Shown: piece by piece, positions 41,506 through 52,331 of the stretch
Layout of the letters: each line of letters begins with the position of its first letter
How positions within the stretch are numbered: position 1 is the first letter of the stretch
Translations under genes and position numbers: made by a program
Notes under the pieces: model-generated
The model's database searches: none
Told to the model about the DNA's origin: nothing
Seen by the model: the letters and a program-made list of their open reading frames with translations, nothing else
Assembly (NCBI GenBank): GCA_019918135.1
Contig: WBZZ01001399.1
Location: forward strand, 159,075 to 223,074
Length of the DNA stretch: 64,000 nt
DNA from: Paulinella micropora
Taxonomy: Eukaryota > Cercozoa > Imbricatea > Euglyphida > Paulinellidae
Direction of reading: 5' to 3'

Positions 41506-42747
41506 CTGATGGCGTTGAGATTACGGGCCCTAGCAGAAGCGGAACAAATCGTGACCAAGCATCGGGAGGCGGCAATGCGGACGGAGGATGAAGGGCCAAC
41601 AGAAATATAAACACGTGGAATTCAGGGAGGGGGATACAGTGCTGCTATACTGCCCAAACGTTCCAGTGGGGGTCTCAACAAAGCTCTACGAGAAGTGGCA
41701 GGGACCATATCAGATTATGAAACAAACCGCGGCCTATAATTATAAGATAAGACACCAGCGGACGAAAAAGGAACAGATAGTCGACGTCCACGTGCGGCGA
41801 CTGGTAAAGTTCTCGCCTTACCTGTTGGATTACGAAACGGAGCAGGATGCTTTGGAGCGGACAGTGGATCAATTTAGAAACCCACTGCCGTTGTTGACAC
41901 GGACGCAGCGGGCGGAGGGGATTGCGAGGCTGAGGGAGGAGGTGACGTTTGAACAGGATGAGGAGGAGAAGAAAAGGTTGCAAGACGCAAAGACGGAACT
42001 GGAGACGGGTTCACATGAGAGAGAGTCTCACAGAAACAAAAGCGGGAAGAGGTAAAACGGAGAGAGGAGGACAAGAAGCAGGAAGCGAAAGGAATACAGG
42101 GTGGGGAGGTGGAAGCAAAGGGGAAAGGTGTGGGTGCATAAGAGGGTCAGGAAAAGCGAGGTACAGGGGGACCATCGAAGCCGGAGGCACCGGAGGGGCA
42201 TATGGGGATCAAAAACGATCGAGGCCTATGGGTGGAAAAAGCGGCGGAGATGGATAAGATCAAGTGGAAGACGGGCAAGTTTTACTTGATGCTGCCAGCG
42301 GAAAAGGAGGTAAGTGATGATAAGCTGGATGACTTTTATATCATGAGGGTCTTAAGTCAGGGGGGAACGTCACGACATAAGGAAGGAAAGGGAATAACGC
42401 CGGTGATGCAATTTTGGAGGAGTAGTGACGAGGTGGTGGAGGAAAAGATGCGGCGGTTTGATCCGGCTTTTCTGGAAGAGGTGGGGAAGAAGCGAGAAAC
42501 GTGGTATACCACTATCAAGTTGGATGACGAAGATCATATCCCGCGGTTGGTGCTGAATGTGCCGTTCGATCTCACCCAAGAGAGGCGGATACCGGCGCAC
42601 ATTTGGGACGAAATAGATGCGGAGGACCTGAATTTCGAGATTATCGGCGCACCGCCAGCAGCCGTTGGGTCAAGAGGCAAGAAGCGGCCTACGACGGGTG
42701 GTCGGATGACACGGGCAAGAGGACGGGCACAAGAAAGAAGGGGGTGA
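41506..42747 (+). pseudogene. Gypsy pol C-terminal region with conserved extra domain
   Basis: YKHVEFREGDTVLLYCPNVP and KLYEKWQGPYQIMKQ form the integrase C-terminal SH3-like fold. After a charged linker, with an in-frame TAA near 42,141 in one phase, comes a domain reading KTGKFYLMLPAEKEV, LDDFYIMRVLSQ, PVMQFWRSSDEVVEE, HIPRLVLNVPFDL and IPAHIWDEID. The same order recurs in the minus-strand Gypsy copy at 50.76-51.3 kb. The pattern of a strand, then YIMRV, then F-W/R-R-S resembles a BAH-like fold, which is a tentative reading. Such C-terminal domains often steer integration to chromatin. Ends at TGA 42745. Confidence 0.6.
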
Positions 42748-43806
42748 TGAACGGATGACGAATGAAAAGATGGAATAGGAATGGAGAAGGATAAAAGATG
42801 AAAAAGAAGATGAGAGAAGATGAGAGAAGATGAGAGAAGATGAGATGAGAAGAATACGAACTGCGGGTATATGACGGGGTGATGGCGGTACTACTGAATT
42901 GCGGGTATATGACGGGGTGATATTGGCCTCAATGACTTGCGGGTATATGAGGGGGTGATAACAGCATAAATGAATTACGGAACTTTATAAAGGGGGTGAC
43001 GAGAATATAAATGACTTACGAGATGGAAGATGACTGAAGATCAGGGAGGGGGGAGCGGTATACTCTTACTTTCATAGGTACGGTGACTGGCATGCGACAT
43101 GAATTTTATACCAACAAGGTACACATTGTGACGACGCGGGTTATACATACATATACGAGGAGATTATTATACTATACGGGCTCACGGGTTATAGGAATGT
43201 ATAATATTATGTGACTGTACGGGGTGATAGGGGGAAATATCAAACTGACATATTATATAACTCTGCGGGCTTGCGGACAATAGAGGACTGTGGTCATATC
43301 GGACATAGCGGATATATCGGGAAGTGAATGATATACATGTCTTATGCTTGATAAGCTCATGGGGGAAACTGGGGAGCGGATTGGCACCAGACTTTATACT
43401 ATTCCGCTTTGTGACGAGCGATGACATCGAACTCTATATAATATTCTTATACCAGCGGATACAAGGGGCATACGGGTTGAGCGGGGGAATAATGCATATT
43501 GACTAATCCAGTTTAGATAGAGAGGGGTAGAATAGCGAAGGGGAGGAAGACAGGTGATAACAAATAGGATAGTCAATAGGATGGATAGGATAGTACTAGG
43601 GGGTGGATGGTATAGTAAGAGGATATAATAGTGAGAGGGGAGGGGGCGTGGGGCAGAAATGAGAGAGATGAAAAAGAAAGATGACGAGAAGAACGAGGAA
43701 GAGGACAACGGGAAGCGGCAACTCTGACACTCGGGTGAGGGGAACACCAGAGTGAGGATATTACACAGTGGGGCTGTGAAGGGGATCAAAGGGGGACATG
43801 AATCTT
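42748..43806. other. Noncoding 3' region of the Gypsy element
   Basis: No gene. It has a run of GATGAGAGAA repeats (42,808-42,850) and three repeats of TGCGGGTATATGACGGGGTG-like units at 42,863, 42,900 and 42,940. Confidence 0.55.
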
Positions 43807-44930
43807 TTTGGGGGGAGAAGGGATGAAGTGATGAATATGTATATCATTCGTGTTATCAGTTCTCAGGTTCGTTTCAAGCATGGCGTTTCAGAGCTGGAGG
43901 GGCCTTGTGGGGGTAGCAAAGGTCCGGGGGAGCCTTTCCTTGCCTACGTTACCTCTGGGCTGGGCGACCGGGACTACAGCGTACCGAGAGGGCATTACGA
44001 GGCTATTAAAAGCCAGAAGTATCAATTCGGGTATGACGTTGGATTCGGCGTGACCGAGACGGGGGCGGCTTCAACACGTTGGATTCGGCGTGACCGAGAC
44101 GGGGGCGGCTTCAACACGTTGGATTCGGCGTGACCGAGACGGCGGTTGCTTCAGGGCACGGGAATCGGCGGCAACGCATGAATATTGATCGAGCGACGGC
44201 GCGGCCTGGGGAACACCGGATCGACGGATTTGGCGGAGTCCCGGAAACGGGGAAGAGAAGACTCGCTCGGGATAGTATAGACCGACACTAGGTCGGGTGG
44301 ACTTTGAGTGACTAGGGGCCGGCTACGGGGAATTGAGGATAAGAGGTAAGTTTTGATCTCAACGGCGGGCAACAGCCACGGTTTTCGGGAACGGGGCGGC
44401 GGAAACCTGTTTCAACGGGTGGCGAGGGGCGCGGATTGAAGTATCAACGAAAGGCTTAACGGGAAATTAATCAAAATTTTACATTAGTGTAACTGTTGGC
44501 GTTTGGCACAACCTACAATTTTGTTTAATTCGTTAATACGAGTACGGCGTCGACCGTCAGTCAGGTTCGTATTTGCATTTTATCCCGAGGTTGGTCGCGG
44601 ATGCGTCAGTTCGACTACTCGCGCGCAAACTGGCGAGCGCGCTCGGGGGGGAGAAGGGATTATGCCAGCCCACCCGGTATATAATAGCAATACTGATCGT
44701 TCCGGTCTGCCGGTTATCCTTGGTCTGGAGATTACGAAGTCCCTACTTTAGGTATTCCTCAGTCGTCATATCGTTAGTAACAGTTATCTGTTTATTAAAT
44801 ATTCTACTATCGTAACAGTATTCAAGTGACTCATTATACAAGTTGTTAGATAGTTGTTATATTATTAAATATTGAGTCACTGTAACATTTAGGTGACCGG
44901 CAACCGGTGCGTCCCACTCTTACCGGATGT
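43807..44930 (+). mobile_element. Probable Gypsy LTR
   Basis: A purine tract GGGGGGAGAAGGGATGAAG (43,810-43,828) is followed by TGATGAATATG, the expected position and form of an LTR start. Within it are three tandem 40-bp units (44,039-44,158; core GATTCGGCGTGACCGAGACG) and a TATA box TATATAAT (44,678-44,685). The right end and the primer-binding site are not clear. It could serve both as 3' LTR of the left element and 5' LTR of the gag-bearing element on the right. Confidence 0.5.
44678..44685 (+). promoter_or_regulatory. TATA box in the Gypsy LTR
   Basis: TATATAAT preceded by a GC-rich segment and followed, after about 30 bp, by the likely transcription start region. Position inside the LTR supports it. 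Confidence 0.45.
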
Positions 44931-46150
44931 CGACTTTTCAGAACGAAGAATTTAACAATAATGAGGACAATTCCCTCCAGTCCAAACTACCGAAGTAAGA
45001 AAAGATGTACCGCCCAAAATTGATACATGTAACGTACGGATATAGGTAAAGTGGGTATTGATAAACTATGGTGAAAAGCTACTAGTGCCACCAGTATCAA
45101 AACCAGTACTAAAATTGACTTGTAGGCATCACCCCCCGGATAGCCGGTAAAAAGTACCTTTTCCTGGTGACAGGTGCACCAGCTTGTTTTTCAGTATTAT
45201 TTGTCCGGATTGGACCTGATGCCATTTTATTCCTGGTCTGTTGCCGTTTTCCTTTTTGGCTTCACTGAGCTAATATAACGAGACATCATTCTCATCTTTT
45301 CAGGACTGTGTTTGGTTGTATTACCGACTTTTTACTAGCTATCGTTGGGGGCATTACATTTGGAGTCAACATCACTAGGGTGATTTCTTTCTGCTTTGCC
45401 ACACAGGCAACAGAGTGAATTTTCACTGACCTGTCTCATACGGGGACGTCAGACGAAAACAAATACTCCAACACAGCTTCCTCATAACTCTTTCACAAAA
45501 CAAATAATTTGATTGGTCTCAAGCAGGTGTCTCGTACCCTCTAGCCCAATCCATATCTGTGTGCTCACAAGGAGACATCAGATACAAACTCTCTGTCGTT
45601 CTTGCTTTTATCACGCAGAGACCAAGACCAAGAAGAAGAAGGTGGACAGAAGAGTGAAGGAACACACACAAAACACAAACAAGCATAGGGACAGGAGCAC
45701 AACACTCTACCCTTCTAGTTTGTGCATTTATCTGCATTATCTCACACATACGTCAGAGTATTTTTGCAACTCTCTGATCGTTTTCTAAAGGTAGGTCTGA
45801 GAACCTATCCGACCGACTGTCGACTTCTCAAGGAGAGCTTTTCTAGCTTCTCTATTACTATCTGTGTGTAGGTCCAAGTGCCTCATACTATATACAATAT
45901 AGAAAAGAAGGAGGAGAAAGTAATCTGAGTAAGGAGAACAAGAAATCGGAGAAAGTCTCAAAGACTATTTTTCTCAAACAAAAACAAACATACAAACAGT
46001 GTTTCATAGATGACAGGGAATCTCACTCTACCCTCTCTATTAGTTTCTCTCTTCACTAGTCAATCGACTGAAAGAGGAACAGAACACAAACGAACAAAAA
46101 CCAAACATAGGAGCTGACACTGTCCTCCTGTTGATCACTACTGCGACATC
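44931..46150. other. Long leader before gag, no gene seen
   Basis: About 1.2 kb between the LTR-like region and the gag start. Two sub-segments (45,510-45,790 and 45,800-46,140) share TCTCTATTA and ACAAACA-rich motifs, but I find no supported gene. Confidence 0.5.
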
Positions 46151-47725
46151 ATGTCGACAGAGACCGCCGAAGTGAGTGAATTTTCGGAGGCAGAACAAAG
46201 AAGAGAAGAAGAAGCAGGAGGAAGATTGAATGAAGGAGGAGGAGGAGTATTGAATGAAGGTGGAGGAGGAGAAAGCGGACAAGACGACGAAGAAGAAGAA
46301 GGAGAAGGAGGAGTAGGTGGAGGAACAGAGATAAGTAGACGAAGAGTAGTAAGAGTAGGAAGACTAGGAGGAGTAGGAGGACGAGGAGGAGGAGGAGATG
46401 AAGGAGTAGGAGGAGGAGTAGAAGAGGGCTGGGATGACGAAGGAAGATATGGAGGAGACGAAGATGAAGGAGGATTTGAACAAGAAGGGATGGGAGGAGG
46501 AGGAGCCTATGGTAATCCCATACCACCTGCCTACACGGGAGGAGGAGGACGAAAAATGATCGACTTGATTCATAGTGATGGAGAGGAGATCACAGTGGAG
46601 GAACAACAGTGGGTGCAAGACCACTATGACCTCACTAAAGAAGAGTTTGATAACAAGATGGGGGGAGAGAAGGATACCTATGTGTGGATCCCTCATGATC
46701 AAAGAAGAGAGAAAAGTCGTGCTAAAAAGGATGTCTATATCCTATTATCAAACACAGCACAGCTCCTCGGCAAACTGGTCTCTGATCCAGAAAAGAGAAA
46801 GAAGATACAGCATATCAAGTTCGGGGACACACACACCCACCTTGAATTACTCGATGCCATCTTTGGGGTGTACACTCAAACCCTGATTTGGGAACGTTCA
46901 TACGGCCCACGATGTGAGGGTTACCTCCAGTACACAAACCCAAGAGCAACGGCCAGATTCCTCGCGACTGGTCAAGAGGCAGTCGATGTAACAAAAATGA
47001 AGACCAATCTGGGTTCGAAAAACTCGAGTGGCATATTTCATTTTTTTACGATGGAAATGAATGCCTTGGAGGAGGGGAATGCAGAGATGGAAAAAAGCAT
47101 TAAGGCAGCAGGAGAAACTCATCCTGTGATTGATGAGTTAGAGAAGACTGACAGAGTTCTGACCAAAATCAGACTGTTGATGGTTGCGTTACTGCATAAG
47201 GAGGCATGGAAGAGATGGATTCCTACCAAGGATCACTCTGTCCTTAAATCACTTAGTAACGCACCACCGGTCGCCAACAAAGCAGGTGTTGACCAATATG
47301 TGGAGAAATATAATTTTCTCAGATCTGCTTCTGAATTGGTGGCCTTTATCACTCATGCTCAAAAGCTGGTGATATCTGAGAAGAAGAAGGCGAAAGAGAA
47401 GGCGGAGTTCGAGAAGACGATGAGACTGGAAAGAATGAAAGCAAAAGTGAGTGGTGCAAGGGCACACCCTCCGACATATTTGACCCCACCAGCTCCTGCC
47501 CCACCAGCCCCTGCACCCCCGGGCTCAACTACGGTGTTGGTCACAAACACGGAGAAGAAGGACAGACAAAATATCATAAATGCCTTCAAGGGGAAGAAAG
47601 GAGGAGTGGCAAGTCTCATGCTATATGCCAAGACGAGCTCAGATAGTGTGAACTGGCGGTGGCCACACTCATTTCATATTTTCAATCTTATGGATACCAG
47701 CATCTCTGCACTGGTACTCTCATAG
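46151..47725 (+). CDS. Gypsy gag, capsid part
   Basis: ATG at 46151 starts MSTETAEVSEFSEAEQRREE. Residues 20-125 are Gly/Glu-rich low complexity (GGGG blocks). The folded part starts near IDLIHSDGEEITVEEQQW and includes DTYVWIPHDQRREKS, SNTAQLLGKLVSDPEKRKK and LLDAIFGVYTQTLIWERSYG, all helical as in capsid proteins. A Pro/Ala spacer follows at about residue 440. The frame ends at 47,725, but the next frame (47,659-47,925) continues coding-like sequence, so there is a frameshift at about 47,660-47,700. No relation to a named gag family is obvious. Confidence 0.6.
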   Translation: MSTETAEVSEFSEAEQRREEEAGGRLNEGGGGVLNEGGGGESGQDDEEEEGEGGVGGGTEISRRRVVRVGRLGGVGGRGGGGDEGVGGGVEEGWDDEGRYGGDEDEGGFEQEGMGGGGAYGNPIPPAYTGGGGRKMIDLIHSDGEEITVEEQQWVQDHYDLTKEEFDNKMGGEKDTYVWIPHDQRREKSRAKKDVYILLSNTAQLLGKLVSDPEKRKKIQHIKFGDTHTHLELLDAIFGVYTQTLIWERSYGPRCEGYLQYTNPRATARFLATGQEAVDVTKMKTNLGSKNSSGIFHFFTMEMNALEEGNAEMEKSIKAAGETHPVIDELEKTDRVLTKIRLLMVALLHKEAWKRWIPTKDHSVLKSLSNAPPVANKAGVDQYVEKYNFLRSASELVAFITHAQKLVISEKKKAKEKAEFEKTMRLERMKAKVSGARAHPPTYLTPPAPAPPAPAPPGSTTVLVTNTEKKDRQNIINAFKGKKGGVASLMLYAKTSSDSVNWRWPHSFHIFNLMDTSISALVLS

Positions 47726-47903
47726 GATTTGAAATCTTTGAGACAGTGGCGATGAGTTTGAGGAGTGCTGTTGGCTTGGCGGCGACCCTTACGGAGGTAG
47801 TTTCCTCCTATGGGCTATTCTATGGCAGCAAGTCGATCATCCTTTATTTCTTCTCGGCGTTACACACAGTTAACCTGAGTAAGCTTACTCAGCTCATACA
47901 ACA

Positions 47904-48722
47904 ATGCTCGACGTTAGCTCAGTGAAGTCCAAGAACTTCCTCGAGACACACGTGTTCGAAAATACGGTTCAAAGCGTTGCTCCGTCAGCACTGTTTCAAG
48001 AAGTGATGAGTGCATGCTCAAACATGGACTCGCTCACGGAGGCACATACGGCACAGGCAGGCGGTGTACCTGTTGGCGCACAAGCCACGTACACAAACAG
48101 AGTTGCCGGTTGGAAGAGACAGAGAGAGCCAGACTTGAAGACCGCATGTTGGAGGTGGTTCGCGGGCTTGCAGTGTAAGGCACAGATGGAGAACAGAGAC
48201 TGCTCTTTCAATCATGATAGGCAGAACCCAACAGCAAGTGCAAATTTTCTGAGCAGGACGGAAGGCAAGGAACCGGGCCTTTTCAATATGTTTCAGATTG
48301 CCGCTGTGAACGAAGGTTGGTATGCCAATATGTGTGATGATGAGGAGTTACGAGAGGCAATCATTACCTACATGAAGAGGATGAAAGAGAAGAAGGAGGA
48401 AAGGGAGAGACAAAAGAACCTAAAGGCCTCTAAAAGAGGACGAGGAGGAGGAGCAGGAGGAGGACGAGGAGGAGGAACATGGAGAGGAGCCTCGAGGTGG
48501 CAGGGAGCCCCTCAGAGAGGAAGGGGAGGAGGTCGGGGATATACCACTTATGGAGGGAGAGCTGTTCGAGCTCCAGCCCCCCCACCAAGAGGAGGAGGAG
48601 GCTCATGGGCAAGCTCCAACCCGAATTTCGGTCGAGCTCAGGCCTACAACACTGCCTCGGAGACCGATACGTCATCCCACCCGGACACTACTCAAGGTAA
48701 TCGTTTCGAGGTGGTGGAATGA
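47904..48722 (+). CDS. Gypsy gag, nucleocapsid part with CCCH finger and RGG box
   Basis: The frame contains CWRWFAGLQCKAQMENRDCS followed by FNH, giving C-x8-C-x8-C-x3-H, a CCCH-type RNA-binding finger instead of the usual CCHC knuckle. A charged helix (MKRMKEKKEERERQ) leads to a Gly/Arg-rich region with several RGGG and GRGG units, and the protein ends NRFEVVE at TGA 48720. Together this is an RNA-packaging module. It lies in another phase than the capsid ORF, so the gag is either frameshifted or expressed by slippage. Confidence 0.6.
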   Translation: MLDVSSVKSKNFLETHVFENTVQSVAPSALFQEVMSACSNMDSLTEAHTAQAGGVPVGAQATYTNRVAGWKRQREPDLKTACWRWFAGLQCKAQMENRDCSFNHDRQNPTASANFLSRTEGKEPGLFNMFQIAAVNEGWYANMCDDEELREAIITYMKRMKEKKEERERQKNLKASKRGRGGGAGGGRGGGTWRGASRWQGAPQRGRGGGRGYTTYGGRAVRAPAPPPRGGGGSWASSNPNFGRAQAYNTASETDTSSHPDTTQGNRFEVVE

Positions 48723-48755
48723 CTGGAGGGGGAAGAAGAGAGGAAGGAGAAGACT

Positions 48756-50195
48756 GTGAAGTTTAACCCTAAAGTCACAGTGCTTTCTAATGCTGTTGTG
48801 CAGACTGGGCCAACGCTTCCTCTATGTGAATACAAAGATGTGGGTACACAGAGACTGCAGCCCCAAGGTAGTCTCATACCCGTTCATACAGCACGGTTAC
48901 CAATGATAACTGATGCAAATAGGAAGGCGAGACTTGCGATGGAGGCGAGGAGGCCAATGGCAGACGTATCGCCTCGGCCAAGCAAACAACCACGAACAGA
49001 CTCAATGTCTACGGTCGCGGCGGGTGGCGAGCAAAAAGACAATGTGTGTACTCAAGTACCACAAGACAATGTCGCTCAAATAGTAAACGCACCAGTACCG
49101 CAGAATAATAAAAATGTTAATGAGGTGAAGCAGGAGGAGAAGAAGGAGGAGTTGAAAAACTTAGAGACAAGACTCCAAAATTTGGAACGTAAAGTTCTTG
49201 TTCTCGCAGCCAATATACACAGGCCCGATGCTCTGTGTTATACGGAACTTTATTGCGAAACATTGAAGACAATATTAAAAGTTGGTAATGATACGATGGC
49301 GAATATTAATATTGTCGGCCGGAAGTTTTTAAATCGATACCGGGACTGGGTGGACGGAAATATGAAAAAGTCAACGGGCACTCTCAAAGGAGTGAGCAGC
49401 AGGACAGATATCACGGGAATCATCACACTGACCTTTAAATTGAAATCCGCACGAGTATACCGTATGGACCTCTATGTCGTCCCCGGTTACCACGGGTCAA
49501 TATTACTATCGTATGACCAATTGGCTACGATGGGGGCTGTGATTGATTGCGCCGCACGGCGAGTGATATATGGAGTAAAAAGAGGAGAAGAGAACGATAT
49601 TGATCCCTTCAACGCTACTGACTCTTATGAGGCTTATGAGCTGAGTCTAGCGACTGATCACAAAAAGATGGCCATCGCACATGAGGCACTTGAGGTGTAC
49701 CTTCACCCCCATGTCGTAAGACCGGATGAACTGTCCTGGACCGACAATTGGGAATCCCAAGTGTGCACTGTCACAGTTCCGACATGCCATTGGGACAAAA
49801 AGTCTATTGATGACTTAATCGAGAAGCGAAAGGAGGAGATTATATGTGTCGCACAAAGAAGCCCGTCGTTGGCGAGATTCGCGGAAGGAGTAGGAACAGA
49901 TGTCCATATTACTAACGGATACTGTTTCCATGCGAAAGTAGGAGAAGAAAAAAGGGAGGCGTTTGTACCAAGGAGAACGGGGCGAATCACGGATACTCCA
50001 CCAGAAACTATTAAAAGTTTTATTACTGATTTCTGGGGTGACGAGCCGACGTGGCCGCGTTCACTAACTGAAGTGAAGAAATGCTTACGGACTTTATTCG
50101 AAAATAATAAGCCGTATACTATTATCCTGCCATGTAATGAGAAGGCGATATGGGCGCAGGAAATAGTCAGAGCTGATCACCTGACACTGTATTAA
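48756..50195 (+). CDS. Gypsy protease region, copy 1
   Basis: Linked directly to gag. After a coiled-coil segment (EEKKEELKNLETRLQNLERK) comes LKVGNDTMANINIVGRKFLN, at the place of the retropepsin D-T/S-G-A motif with Met for Gly. LTFKLKSARVYRMDLYVVPG and GSILLSYDQLATMGAVIDC are the later strands of the fold (I-L-G-x-D/L-L type). The C-terminal third (EVYLHPHVVRPDELSWTDNW, then FVPRRTGR, WGDEPTWPRSL) precedes RT in an intact element. First codon is GTG, so the start is internal to the polyprotein. No RT follows; the sequence diverges at about 50,165-50,200. Confidence 0.6.
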   Translation: MKFNPKVTVLSNAVVQTGPTLPLCEYKDVGTQRLQPQGSLIPVHTARLPMITDANRKARLAMEARRPMADVSPRPSKQPRTDSMSTVAAGGEQKDNVCTQVPQDNVAQIVNAPVPQNNKNVNEVKQEEKKEELKNLETRLQNLERKVLVLAANIHRPDALCYTELYCETLKTILKVGNDTMANINIVGRKFLNRYRDWVDGNMKKSTGTLKGVSSRTDITGIITLTFKLKSARVYRMDLYVVPGYHGSILLSYDQLATMGAVIDCAARRVIYGVKRGEENDIDPFNATDSYEAYELSLATDHKKMAIAHEALEVYLHPHVVRPDELSWTDNWESQVCTVTVPTCHWDKKSIDDLIEKRKEEIICVAQRSPSLARFAEGVGTDVHITNGYCFHAKVGEEKREAFVPRRTGRITDTPPETIKSFITDFWGDEPTWPRSLTEVKKCLRTLFENNKPYTIILPCNEKAIWAQEIVRADHLTLY

Positions 50196-50297
50196 ATGAT
50201 ACCGATTTATACAAGGGTATGTCTTCACAACAAGTACATGTATTTATGGAAACCGACGACAGGTTATTATATATATATGCACCACTAGCTGTTGCTT

Positions 50298-50335
50298 GCG
50301 AGAGGGTACCGGTATAGGATGATCAATAAGCCGGT
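50298..50335. repeat. 38-bp inverted-repeat partner of 53322-53359
   Basis: GCGAGAGGGTACCGGTATAG and the following bases are the exact reverse complement of 53322-53359. It probably belongs to the LTR or leader of the inverted Gypsy copy. Confidence 0.8.
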
Positions 50336-50760
50336 TCCTTACTATATCCGAAGTTGGGTTGAGTGCGCCCTAACCTTGCGATATGCCGATACAAGTAGAG
50401 ATCGATGGAATCTGGTGTAGCAATTCATGTTATTAATATATCAGTTCCTTTGATGGGACTGTAGAGTCTTTAATGAGATCATCATTCTGGTACTAATTCG
50501 GGTCGTATTCAGGAAACACCATCGCTCACTCAAATAGCGATCCCGTAACGGTGCTGTTTCGTTGCCGTCTCGACTGTCTCTGTCAAAGCAAGAGAATAGA
50601 ATGCCTATATTTTTTTTCCTCAGCTGTGTCTTGTTAATGTCTAGAAGAATGAATGCTGTAGTAGCTTTAATATCTAAGTAAGGTTGTCGGGACGATATTG
50701 GATCAATGCTATGTTCGCAATCGATCAGGTCCACAATACTTCTAGAGAAAAAAATACTTA

Positions 50761-52330
50761 CTATAGACGCCGTTTACGCGCGCGGACTCCTTTACCTGGT
50801 GGAGGACCTCCAACCAAAGTTAAGTCTAAGGTAGACTGTTCGAGGACGTCCCAAATTTTGTGAGGGATTGCGCCTTGTGCCAAGTCAACAGGAATGTCTA
50901 GCACCCCTCGTGGTAGTGCTTATATGGTCCACGCGGTATGATCTTTATCTGTAGGAGATATGGTGTCATCCCATGTCTCAAGTTTCTTGGCGTCTTTATA
51001 TACTGGAAGGTATTGTCTTACTTTAGGATCTTCCACTGGATCCAGACTCCTCCTGAAATATAAGACTGGTTGTGTGATTTGTGCCGCAGTCGAAATTTGA
51101 TTCGATCGTGTATGGCGTTTGTGAGTTACTGCCATGACTCTCATGAGATATAAATCTGAGAGCGTGTCATCGGCTACGTGTTGGGCCGCAGGCCTCACCA
51201 AGTAAAAAGCGTCTTTGGCCCATGAAATATGTCCAATCGCATCTCCTTCTTTCCAACTAGGGTGAACGAGAGTGTCGTTGCCCGCGCGAGGGTCTTGATC
51301 TCCATCATCGCTCCCCTCTTGATGGACTCCTTGCGAACGTGCCGTCCTTATCGCCTTTCTTGGTCGGTCGTAGATAAGGTCATTTTGCGCTCTCCTTATT
51401 TGCGCCTCCGTGAACTTTCCTTCCGGCACGTTCGACTCCACCCTTTTGCGGGTCTGAGTCCCCGCCGCGCTTTTGCGGTCGGTGGCCCGCTTGTTCTCCA
51501 GCTCAGCCTCCTCCTTCTCCGTAATTGGTGCCCTGTAGGCATCCCATTCCGAGATATCCTCCTTACGGATTGGTGGGACCTCTTGAAAGTCAGCCTCCAT
51601 CCGTTTGAGTGCTTGATCAACGGACTTATCTTCAAGTAGGAAGGGATCATACTTAATCAGCCTTCGTACATTAACTATTTCAACTTTCCCTCTGCCCCTG
51701 ATTTTATAATTCAAAGGTCCCATCTGTTCCATGATATGGTATGGTCCTTTTCAGTGGAGGAACAGCTTCGAGCTGACTCCCTGAGAAACCCGAGGATGGT
51801 ACAATATCCCCGACCTGAAATCTGACTCGATCCAGGTGTGCCTGCCTGACACCTTCAGCATCAGTCTTCCTGCGCTCCGCCTCCCTATGCGCCTGTACTA
51901 TTTGCCCCGCCTCCATCTTCGCCCGAAGTCTTACCCCAAACAGCTCATCCTGATCTGCCTATGAATCTTTGGGTGCAGCAGTGAGGCTGGGATGGCGGGC
52001 TCACGCCCATATACCAATTGGTATGGCGAGACGGAACCTTTTGAACCACCTAACGCTGTAGAGGGTAGGCAATTCATAGCAAAGGCAAACGAGGATGCTG
52101 CCTCCACCCATGCCTTTTGATTATCCTTCTTCATACAATACATCTTCAGCGCGGCCTTGAGGGGTCTATGCACCCGCTCTATCTTGCCGTTCGCTCTGGG
52201 GTTATAGGCGGTGACATATTGCCATTTCATGCCGTAATATGCAGATAGCTTGTCGATGACTTCATTATTAAAGTCAGAGCCTCGATCTGAGCATATTTTT
52301 CTCGGCACCCCAATCTGTGAAACAATACTG
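50761..52330 (-). pseudogene. Gypsy integrase 3' half and C-terminal domain, second family copy, inverted
   Basis: From 52,330 leftwards: FDSIVSQIGVPRKICSDRGS (second Asp), YNPRANGKIERVHRPLKAAL (Glu), then a frameshift near 51,945 into LFGVRLRAKMEAGQIVQ, FQVGDIV, IRGRGKVEIVNVRRLIKYDP, and the extra domain DAFYLVRPAAQHV, SDLYLMRVMA, PVLYFRRSLDP. TAA at 50922-50920 interrupts it, but the next 53 codons (LPRGVLDIPVDLAQGAIPHK, IWDVLEQ) align with the C-terminus of the copy at 42.6 kb, so the original protein ended at TAG 50763-50761. The first half of the integrase is missing at the junction near 52,330. Confidence 0.75.
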
Positions 52331-52331
52331 T

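Noticed and set aside
50196-50460. Reverse transcriptase N-terminus after the Gypsy protease
   Set aside because: The in-frame continuation past TAA has no RT motif and soon meets TGA; it probably lies in LTR or rearranged sequence.
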